Source of the DNA: an uncultured Kordia sp.
GTDB taxonomy: Bacteria > Bacteroidota > Bacteroidia > Flavobacteriales > Flavobacteriaceae
Reading direction: 5' to 3'
NCBI GenBank assembly: GCA_913054565.1
Contig: CAJXHW010000138.1
Location: forward strand, 1-5,516
Length of the DNA: 5,516 bases
Positions 1 through 5,093 of this stretch are shown piece after piece. The translations under genes were made by a program, and so were the position numbers. Every line of letters starts with the position of its first letter. The stretch's first letter is position 1. The notes under the pieces were generated by a model. The model did no database searches and was not told where the DNA came from. It worked only from the letters and a program-made list of their open reading frames with translations.

Positions 1-2
1 GA

Positions 3-284
3 GCGAAGAAAAAAGTAGAGAATATAAAAGGGTTCTATATTCATGCTTTGGTATATGTAATTGTTAATAGTGTAATACTATTATTAATTTATAGTGCGTA
101 TGATAACAAATCGGGGTTTATTAATCTTGGAACATTTTCTACAGCAATAGGTTGGGGAATTGGTTTAGGACTTCATGCGTTTGGAGTATTTGGTAGAGAT
201 CTTTTTTTTGGTGCTGACTGGGAAGAGAAAAAGATGAAGCAATTTTTAAAAGAAGAAGAAACCAATAGTCATAAATGGGAGTAG
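3..284 (+). CDS. 2TM domain-containing protein (5' partial)
   Basis: The reading frame is open from the first full codon at position 3 to TAG at 282-284, so the start lies upstream of the window; 93 residues are visible. The fragment begins with a basic stretch (AKKKVENIKGFYIH), followed by a first hydrophobic segment at visible residues about 11-32. A short polar linker follows, then a second hydrophobic segment at about 43-64 containing WGIGLGLHAFGVFG. The tail is charged (DWEEKKMKQFLKEEE). Basic helix, two membrane spans, the WGIGL..H...VFG signature and a WEE+K tail are the hallmarks of the 2TM domain family (PF13239 type). That family consists of small inner-membrane proteins of unknown biochemistry, often found with LytTR two-component systems in Bacteroidota. 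The next gene is a clear paralogue starting two bases after this stop. A TTG at 48 is not the start, because the conserved N-terminal part lies upstream of it. The visible part could also be the end of a longer protein. Confidence 0.85.
   Translation, partial: AKKKVENIKGFYIHALVYVIVNSVILLLIYSAYDNKSGFINLGTFSTAIGWGIGLGLHAFGVFGRDLFFGADWEEKKMKQFLKEEETNSHKWE
278..281 (+). promoter_or_regulatory. Shine-Dalgarno-like GGAG deciding the start of the second 2TM gene
   Basis: GGAG lies 5 bases before the ATG at 287. It overlaps the last codons of the upstream 2TM gene and falls inside the codons that would follow the alternative in-frame ATG at 275. Clear Shine-Dalgarno sequences are uncommon elsewhere in this window, so it favours 287 as the start, but the motif is short and the evidence is modest. 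Confidence 0.4.
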
Positions 285-286
285 TT

Positions 287-622
287 ATGGTAGATTACAC
301 ACAAGAAGAGCGCTATAAACGCGCTAAAAAGAGGGTAGATAAAATAAAAGGGTTTTATGGACATTTGGCAGGTTATTTTATTGTAAATACATTTATAAGC
401 TGTAATAAGATAATCAGAAACATGAATCACGGCGAGAGTTTTAGTGACGCATTTTTTGATTTCGGAACATTCACATTGTGGTTTTTTTGGGGTATCGGTC
501 TGTTTTTTCATTTCTATGGCGTTTTTGGAAAAAAGTATATTTTTAGCAAAGACTGGGAACAACGCAAAATGAAAGAATTTATTGAGAAAGAGAAAGCTCA
601 AGAAAGTAAATGGCAGAAATAA
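287..622 (+). CDS. 2TM domain-containing protein
   Basis: This small inner-membrane protein (111 residues from ATG 287) has the full 2TM domain architecture. A charged N-terminal helix (YTQEERYKRAKKRVDKIKGF, residues 4-23) runs into a first membrane segment at about 22-44. A polar loop (NMNHGESFSD) follows, then a second membrane segment at about 58-81 carrying FFWGIGLFFHFYGVFG. The tail is charged and amphipathic (DWEQRKMKEFIEKEK). It parallels the truncated gene just upstream almost position by position (KGFY.H, GTF, WGIGL..H.FGVFG, DWE..KMK.F, final KW), so the two look like a tandem duplication. The family function is unknown. I infer a role in membrane-linked signalling from the LytTR regulator 19 bases downstream. 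An in-frame ATG at 275 would add four residues (MGVV) and overlap the previous gene. I prefer 287 because it follows GGAG at a usable distance and MxDYTxEExYxxA is a natural N-terminus for the family. Confidence 0.88.
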   Translation: MVDYTQEERYKRAKKRVDKIKGFYGHLAGYFIVNTFISCNKIIRNMNHGESFSDAFFDFGTFTLWFFWGIGLFFHFYGVFGKKYIFSKDWEQRKMKEFIEKEKAQESKWQK

Positions 623-641
623 CTTGTAAAGAGTATTATAC

Positions 642-1397
642 ATGAATGTGATAATTATTGAAGATGAAAAACCTGCAGCACGTAGGTTAAACAGATTGTT
701 AGAAAAACAAAATATTACAGCAAGTGCCATGTTGCATTCTGTTGCAGAGGCTAAAAATTGGTTTTCGGAAAAAAAACATCCCGATTTAATATTTCTTGAC
801 ATTCAATTGTCTGACGGATTATCATTCGATATTTTTGAAGAAATAGAGATTAAAAGTGCAGTGATCTTTACAACAGCATATGATGAATATGCGCTTGAAG
901 CATTTAAGTTAAATAGTATTGATTATCTTTTAAAACCTATAGATGAACAAGAGTTGTTGGTAGCTATAAATAAATATAAGTTATTCAAACCTCATGAAAA
1001 TAATGCAGTGGTGTCATTAGATGACGTAAAGAAATTGCTAACCCAAGATACTGTTAAAATATATAAAAATCGGTTTACAATAAAAGTCGGTCAACATTTA
1101 GAAATAATACCAGTAAATGATATTGAGTGTTTTTACAGTGAAGATAAAGCAACTTATATACACACTACTGACGGACGTGACTATTTATTAGATTATACCT
1201 TAGAGCAATTAGAAGGTCAGCTACAACCAGAGATGTTTTTTAGAATTAGTAGAAAGTTTGTTGTCAATATCAATGCTGTTAAAGATATAGTTGCATATAC
1301 AAATTCACGACTTAAAATACAGCTACATAAATATAAAGCACAAGAATTAATAGTGAGTAGAGAACGCGTAAAAGAGTTTAAAATTTGGTTAGATTAA
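642..1397 (+). CDS. LytTR family DNA-binding response regulator
   Basis: A two-component response regulator of 251 residues, the usual length for the LytR/AlgR class. The N-terminal receiver domain (about 1-118) shows the acidic pocket E7-D8-E9, the phospho-acceptor D53 in the FLDIQLSDG motif, the conserved T77/T78, and K98 in DYLLKPI. A linker of about 25 residues leads to a C-terminal LytTR DNA-binding domain (about 145-250). It has the family pattern of FTIKVGQ, then I.CFYSEDKATYIHT, then the hallmark RISRKFVVNINAV near 201-213. By family knowledge, phosphorylation of D53 by a LytS-type membrane kinase promotes dimeric binding to direct repeats upstream of target genes. No kinase is encoded in the window, so the partner is probably upstream or elsewhere. 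The gene follows the second 2TM gene by 19 bases with no visible promoter, suggesting co-transcription. It ends in tandem stops (TAATAA) followed by a strong terminator. The target genes cannot be told from this sequence. Confidence 0.95.
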   Translation: MNVIIIEDEKPAARRLNRLLEKQNITASAMLHSVAEAKNWFSEKKHPDLIFLDIQLSDGLSFDIFEEIEIKSAVIFTTAYDEYALEAFKLNSIDYLLKPIDEQELLVAINKYKLFKPHENNAVVSLDDVKKLLTQDTVKIYKNRFTIKVGQHLEIIPVNDIECFYSEDKATYIHTTDGRDYLLDYTLEQLEGQLQPEMFFRISRKFVVNINAVKDIVAYTNSRLKIQLHKYKAQELIVSRERVKEFKIWLD

Positions 1398-1412
1398 TAA
1401 TAGAATTTTAAG

Positions 1413-1463
1413 TACTACATCAAAAAAGCCTTTCGTTGTATGAAGGGCTTTTTTGATGTAGTA
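1413..1463 (+). terminator. Rho-independent terminator after the LytTR gene (symmetrical hairpin)
   Basis: Two 22-base arms (1413-1434 and 1442-1463) are complementary along their whole length with one G-T wobble. They enclose a 7-base loop (1435-1441, GTTGTAT). The inner GC-containing stem (AAGCCTTTC / GAAGGGCTT) is flanked by six A on the left and six T on the right, so it can act as a terminator in either direction. Here the use is on the + strand, starting 15 bases after the LytTR stop. A short outer pairing (AGAATT 1402-1407 with AATTCT 1465-1470) could extend it across bulges. It separates the signalling operon from the oxidoreductase unit. Confidence 0.88.
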
Positions 1464-1481
1464 TAATTCTTTAAATTTGAG

Positions 1482-1489
1482 TAGTTTTG
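1482..1489 (+). promoter_or_regulatory. Bacteroidota-type -7 promoter element (TAnnTTTG)
   Basis: TAGTTTTG matches the -7 consensus TAnnTTTG of the primary sigma factor in Bacteroidota. It lies directly between the upstream terminator and the oxidoreductase start, where a promoter is expected. No good TTTG -33 element is present about 19 bases upstream; that stretch falls in the terminator's right arm. The box ends four bases before the ATG at 1494, so the expected transcription start falls on or very near the start codon. Confidence 0.6.
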
Positions 1490-1493
1490 TACT

Positions 1494-3050
1494 ATGATAA
1501 AAGAGGTTCAGTTAAGAGTATCTATCAAGGAAGAAAAGAAAGAAGGGATTCTTAAAATTAAGGCTGCAAGTTTTTTAGGTATAGACCGAAAAGATATTAC
1601 TGCAGTTAAAATTTTAAGGAAATCTATAGATGCGCGTAAAGCATTAATAATGTTTAATTACAAGGTTGCTGTTTATATTAAAGAGCAACCACCGGAAACT
1701 TCTGATTATACTTTTGATTATAAAGATGTGTCTTCGGCTAAAGAAATTCACATAGTTGGTTTTGGTCCTGCAGGTATGTATGCTGCACTGCGTTGTATTG
1801 AATTGGGGTATAAGCCAATTGTTTTGGAACGTGGGAAAAACGTACAAGATAGACGACGCGATTTGAAGGCTATAAATCAAGATCATTTTGTAAATGAAGA
1901 TTCCAATTATTGCTTTGGTGAAGGTGGTGCTGGGACCTATTCTGATGGAAAATTATACACCAGAAGTTTAAAGCGAGGAGATGTTCGTAGAATATTTGAA
2001 AACTTAGTATATCATGGTGCTACAAATCAAATATTAATTGATGCACATCCGCATATCGGAACCAATAAATTGCCAAAAGTTGTCACAAATATTAGAGAAA
2101 CGATTTTAAAATATGGTGGTGAGGTTCATTTCAACACTAAAGTGATAGATTTTACAGTTGTTGACAATAAGTTAAAAGCACTACAATTAAGTGATCGTTC
2201 GGAAATGACTGTGAATGCTGTTATATTGGCTACAGGACACTCTGCAAGGGATATTTATTATTTGCTGAATGATAAAAATATAGCGTTAAAAGAAAAATCT
2301 TTTGCCATGGGGGTTCGTGTAGAACATCCGCAGCATATTATTGATTCTATTCAGTACCATTGTACAGATGAACGAAATGAATTATTACCTGCAGCTGCAT
2401 ATAGTTTAGTGCATCAAGTTAAAGGTAGAGGGGTATATTCATTTTGTATGTGCCCTGGAGGTTTTATTGTGCCAGCAGCCACAGCTAATGGAGAGGTTGT
2501 TGTTAATGGAATGTCGCCTTCTAAACGAAATAATGAATTTGCTAATTCTGGTATTGTAGTAGAAATTAATATAGAAAAGGATATTCCAAAATACAATCAA
2601 TTTGGGGTGTTAAAAGGGTTGGAGTTTCAGAAGAGTTTAGAAAAGTTAGCATTTAATGCAGGGGGAAGAAGTCAAGTAGCTCCAGCACAGCGATTAACAG
2701 ACTTTGTAGAGGGTAAGCTGTCTCCAAACTTGAATAGTACATCATACCAGCCGGGCTTAAAATCGGCTCCGTTACACTCACTATTGCCAAAAATTATTGG
2801 TGGGAGGTTACGAAAAGGATTTGAAGCATTTGGTCGTAAAATGAATGGGTTTTACACAGAAGAAGCTAATGTTATTGGTGTGGAGTCGCGCACGTCATCA
2901 CCTGTAAATATTCCTAGGAATGAAAATTTAGCCCATCCAGAAGTTGAAGGTTTATACCCTTGTGGAGAAGGTGGCGGGTATGCTGGAGGAATTATATCTG
3001 CGGCAATGGATGGTGAACGATGCGCCGAAGCAGCTATTGAAAATTTATAA
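1494..3050 (+). CDS. NAD(P)/FAD-dependent oxidoreductase (COG2509-type FAD-dependent protein)
   Basis: A predicted cytoplasmic flavoprotein of 518 residues, full length for the COG2509 family of uncharacterised FAD-dependent dehydrogenases. The N-terminal extension (about 1-80) carries the family motif LRKSIDARK at 41-49. The Rossmann fold follows: HIVGFGPAGMYAA (86-98) holds the GxGxxG dinucleotide-binding loop, and E112-R113-G114 sits where the FAD ribose is bound. FGEGGAGTYSDGKL (141-154) and YSFCMCPGG (315-323) are strongly family-specific. ATGHSARD (246-253) is the second FAD-contact motif, and ESRTSSPV (464-471) plus YPCGEGGGYAGGI (488-500) form the C-terminal flavin site. The physiological substrate is not known for the family; the paired cysteines C318 and C320 might matter but this is speculation. 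There are no signal peptide or membrane segments. It heads a probable three-gene unit, 6 bases before an acetyltransferase. The ATG at 1494 is the only sensible start, because the family N-terminus begins there. Confidence 0.93.
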   Translation: MIKEVQLRVSIKEEKKEGILKIKAASFLGIDRKDITAVKILRKSIDARKALIMFNYKVAVYIKEQPPETSDYTFDYKDVSSAKEIHIVGFGPAGMYAALRCIELGYKPIVLERGKNVQDRRRDLKAINQDHFVNEDSNYCFGEGGAGTYSDGKLYTRSLKRGDVRRIFENLVYHGATNQILIDAHPHIGTNKLPKVVTNIRETILKYGGEVHFNTKVIDFTVVDNKLKALQLSDRSEMTVNAVILATGHSARDIYYLLNDKNIALKEKSFAMGVRVEHPQHIIDSIQYHCTDERNELLPAAAYSLVHQVKGRGVYSFCMCPGGFIVPAATANGEVVVNGMSPSKRNNEFANSGIVVEINIEKDIPKYNQFGVLKGLEFQKSLEKLAFNAGGRSQVAPAQRLTDFVEGKLSPNLNSTSYQPGLKSAPLHSLLPKIIGGRLRKGFEAFGRKMNGFYTEEANVIGVESRTSSPVNIPRNENLAHPEVEGLYPCGEGGGYAGGIISAAMDGERCAEAAIENL

Positions 3051-3056
3051 TGTTTT

Positions 3057-3611
3057 ATGGGTATTTTAAATACAAATACATCTCCAAATTTAAAAACAGA
3101 ACGGTTGTTATTACGTCAAGTAACACTTGCTGATGCTAATGAAGTTTTCTTTTTACGCTCAGACAAAGCAGTAGGTAAATATATTGCTAGACCTCCTCAA
3201 AAAACTCTAAAAGAAGCTAAAGATTATATTATAGCTCGTCATAAAGATATTGAATCTCATAAAATCTCTTATTGGGCAATAACCTTAAGAAAGGAAGATA
3301 CATTGGTAGGGACAATTTGTTTATGGAATTTCACAAAAAATCACACAGTTGCGGAGGTTGGCTATGATTTGAATCCTGCGTATCAAAAGCAGGGAATAAT
3401 GAATGAGGCGTTAGCTAAAGTATTGAATTTTGGGTTTGAAAAACTAGAACTTCATCAAGTTGATGCGTATACTCAAAGAAAGAACAAAGGGTCAATTGCG
3501 TTGTTGCAGAGAAATAAATTTAAAAAGCATCCAACACGCATAGATGAAGATTTTCCTGAAAACATCATATTTGAATTGGATCAATTTAGTTTTAATCAAC
3601 TTTTAAAATGA
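3057..3611 (+). CDS. GNAT family N-acetyltransferase (RimJ/RimL type)
   Basis: This 184-residue protein is a single GNAT domain of the Acetyltransf_3 / RimJ-RimL class, which transfers acetyl from acetyl-CoA to an amine; the acceptor cannot be deduced. It opens with the class signature LKTERLLLRQVTLADA (12-27). It then has WAITLRKEDTLVGTICLW (73-90) as the central strands and AEVGYDLNPAYQKQGIMNEAL (99-119) as motif A. The Q110-K-Q-G113-I-M115 stretch is the acetyl-CoA pyrophosphate loop in the QxxGIM form common in this class. NKGSIALLQRNKF (143-155) supplies the usual Asn and Ser near the CoA site, though the normally conserved Gly before the final Phe is Lys154. It begins 6 bases after the oxidoreductase stop, with no promoter visible. 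Its TGA overlaps the ATG of the glycosyltransferase, implying translational coupling. Ribosomal-protein or small-molecule acetylation are both possible. Confidence 0.92.
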   Translation: MGILNTNTSPNLKTERLLLRQVTLADANEVFFLRSDKAVGKYIARPPQKTLKEAKDYIIARHKDIESHKISYWAITLRKEDTLVGTICLWNFTKNHTVAEVGYDLNPAYQKQGIMNEALAKVLNFGFEKLELHQVDAYTQRKNKGSIALLQRNKFKKHPTRIDEDFPENIIFELDQFSFNQLLK

Positions 3612-4855
3612 GTGTAAAGCAGAATATACTTATTATTGGTTTTGTATGGCCCGAGCCAAATTCATCTGCTGCAGGAAGTAGAATGTTACAGTTAATTATT
3701 TTTTTTCAGTCTCAAAACTACCAAGTTTATTTTGCAACAACAGCGACAGAAACAGATCATATGGTCAATATAGAGGAGCTGGGGGTTGTTGTGCAGCAGA
3801 TTACTTTAAATCATGATAGTTTTGATGTTTATGTTAGAAAGATAAATCCGCATATAGTGTTATTTGATCGTTTTATGGTTGAGGAGCAATTCGGATGGCG
3901 AGTTGCAGAGCAATGTCCCAATGCTGTTAGGGTGTTGGATACAGAAGATTTACATAGTCTGCGTAAAACTAGGCAAGCAGCTTTAAAAAAAAATATTGAT
4001 TTTTCACCACAACTTCTATTGTCTTCGGAAATTGCAAAGCGTGAAATTGCAAGTATATATCGTTGTGATTTGTCCTTAATTATTTCTACTTATGAAATGG
4101 AATTGCTGCAGGAGGTCTTTAAAATTGAGGCATCATTATTAAGTTATTTGCCATTTAAGCTTAGTGCAATATCTGAAAGAAGTTATAATACATTTCCGTC
4201 ATTTGAGGAGCGCAATCATTTTATGTGTGTTGGTAATTTTAGGCATGAACCTAATTGGAATATGGTTCAGTATTTAAAACAATCAATTTGGCCATTGATA
4301 CGACAACAACTGCCTAAAGCAGAATTGCATGTGTATGGCTCATATCCGTCTGAAAAAGTTACACAATTACATAATAAACAAGAGGGGTTTTTAGTAAAAG
4401 GTTGGGCTGATGATGTTCATGCGCTTATGCAAAATGCAAGGGTTTGCTTAGCGCCAATCAGATTTGGTGCAGGAATAAAAGGTAAGTTTACTGATGCTAT
4501 GCAAAATGGATTGCCTAGTGTGACAACAAGTATTGGCGCAGAAGGTATGACTCACAGTATGACTTGGGGCGGTTGTATTGATGATTCTGTGGAAGGGTTG
4601 GCTAAAAAGGCAGTTGAGCTATATCAGGATAATAATAAATGGTTAGATGCTCAAAATAATGGAAAACAACTCATTGATAAAATATATAGTTCAGATAAGT
4701 TTGAGCGCGCTTTGCTAAAAAAAATAAGAAGTATTAGTAATGATCTAATAGCACACAGGCAATCTAATTTTATAGGAGCAATGTTACATCACCACACATT
4801 AAAAAGTACAATGTATTTGTCAAAATGGATTACAGAAAAGGAAAAAAATAACTAA
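3608..4855 (+). CDS. Glycosyltransferase, GT4-like (GT-B fold)
   Basis: A predicted cytoplasmic or membrane-peripheral glycosyltransferase of 415 residues with two Rossmann-like halves. The N-terminal half begins ILIIGFVWPEPNSSAAGSR (7-25), a pattern typical of this bacterial subfamily, and includes VLDTEDLHSLR (109-119). The C-terminal donor-binding half (about 200-375) has the strand HFMCVGNFRHEPNWN (204-218), then AELHVYGSYP (238-247), VKGWADDV (263-270) and RFGAGIKGKFTDAMQNGLP (285-303), followed by VTTSIGAEGM. GAGIKGK and TTSIGAEGM are strongly conserved in the Glyco_trans_1_4 group. The acidic residue usually found as Glu in KxxEAM is Asp297 here. Sugar donor and acceptor are unknown; surface polysaccharide or glycan synthesis is the general role of the group. 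No transmembrane segment is evident. The ATG overlaps the acetyltransferase TGA by four bases, and a terminator follows the stop by about 10 bases. Confidence 0.92.
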   Translation: MSVKQNILIIGFVWPEPNSSAAGSRMLQLIIFFQSQNYQVYFATTATETDHMVNIEELGVVVQQITLNHDSFDVYVRKINPHIVLFDRFMVEEQFGWRVAEQCPNAVRVLDTEDLHSLRKTRQAALKKNIDFSPQLLLSSEIAKREIASIYRCDLSLIISTYEMELLQEVFKIEASLLSYLPFKLSAISERSYNTFPSFEERNHFMCVGNFRHEPNWNMVQYLKQSIWPLIRQQLPKAELHVYGSYPSEKVTQLHNKQEGFLVKGWADDVHALMQNARVCLAPIRFGAGIKGKFTDAMQNGLPSVTTSIGAEGMTHSMTWGGCIDDSVEGLAKKAVELYQDNNKWLDAQNNGKQLIDKIYSSDKFERALLKKIRSISNDLIAHRQSNFIGAMLHHHTLKSTMYLSKWITEKEKNN

Positions 4856-4865
4856 AGAATATTTT

Positions 4866-4890
4866 AAAAGAGCCTGTTTAAGGCTCTTTT
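4866..4890 (+). terminator. Rho-independent terminator after the glycosyltransferase gene
   Basis: A perfect 10-base stem (AAAAGAGCCT 4866-4875 with AGGCTCTTTT 4881-4890) encloses a 5-base loop (GTTTA). It is followed by a further T-rich run (GTTTTT). It begins 10 bases after the glycosyltransferase stop and ends the oxidoreductase-acetyltransferase-glycosyltransferase unit ahead of the separately transcribed gyrB. Confidence 0.9.
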
Positions 4891-4891
4891 G

Positions 4892-4919
4892 TTTTTGCAT
4901 TTTTGTTTTTTTGCAAAAA
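4892..4919. repeat. T-rich inverted repeat just after the terminator
   Basis: TTTTTGCA (4892-4899) is the reverse complement of TGCAAAAA (4912-4919), with a 12-base almost all-T spacer. The stem is weak because it has only two G-C pairs. It may simply be AT-rich spacer next to the terminator, or a backup termination or release region. No gene on the opposite strand would need it. Confidence 0.35.
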
Positions 4920-5045
4920 TACTTTCCTTAAAATGGATATGAAGCTTAAATAACGCCTTTTAAGGCACTTTCTTTTATTTATGCTAATGTTAATAACTTG
5001 TGTGTTTGTGTTAAAATATGCGCTTCAAAATTACATCTTAATTCT

Positions 5046-5053
5046 TATATTTG
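5046..5053 (+). promoter_or_regulatory. gyrB promoter, -7 element (TAnnTTTG)
   Basis: TATATTTG is an exact match to the Bacteroidota -7 consensus TAnnTTTG, 40 bases before the gyrB ATG. Transcription would be expected to start around 5058-5060, giving a leader of about 35 bases. A convincing TTTG -33 element is not present at the usual spacing (the sequence there is about CGCTTC), so the promoter may be weak, or activated or sensitive to DNA topology. The last two are inference. Confidence 0.65.
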
Positions 5054-5056
5054 TCT

Positions 5057-5076
5057 GTCTTCAGAAAAAAGAAGAC
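5057..5076 (+). repeat. Inverted repeat in the gyrB leader
   Basis: GTCTTC (5057-5062) and GAAGAC (5071-5076) are perfect reverse complements around an 8-base A-rich loop (AGAAAAAA). The repeat lies between the -7 element and the gyrB ATG, over the expected transcription start. It could form a small 5' hairpin or be a protein-binding palindrome. A six-base repeat can also arise by chance in AT-rich DNA. Confidence 0.35.
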
Positions 5077-5093
5077 TTAATATCAACTATAAT

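Noticed and set aside
48..284. TTG at 48 as the start of the first 2TM gene
   Set aside because: The conserved basic helix and KGFYIH motif are in frame upstream of 48, so the gene continues beyond the window's left edge.
269..802. Minus-strand open frame of 177 codons opposite the 2TM and LytTR genes
   Set aside because: It lies antisense to two well-supported genes, has a composition dominated by Phe, Leu, Lys and Asn as expected of the reverse of AT-rich coding DNA, and shows no recognisable domain or upstream signal.
1644..1886. Minus-strand open frame of 80 codons inside the oxidoreductase gene
   Set aside because: It is wholly antisense to a strongly conserved coding sequence, with no family resemblance or promoter.
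2414..2596. Minus-strand open frame of 60 codons inside the oxidoreductase gene
   Set aside because: Another reverse-strand shadow of conserved coding sequence, with no independent support.
4955..4966. GCCTTTTAAGGC as a further terminator hairpin
   Set aside because: The stem would be only 4-5 base pairs with a 2-4 base loop, there is no gene just upstream, and a stronger terminator already closes the unit.
5001..5012. TGTGTT tandem duplication upstream of gyrB as an operator, possibly a LytTR site
   Set aside because: It is too short and of too low complexity, and its spacing does not resemble LytTR direct repeats, which are separated by about one helical turn.
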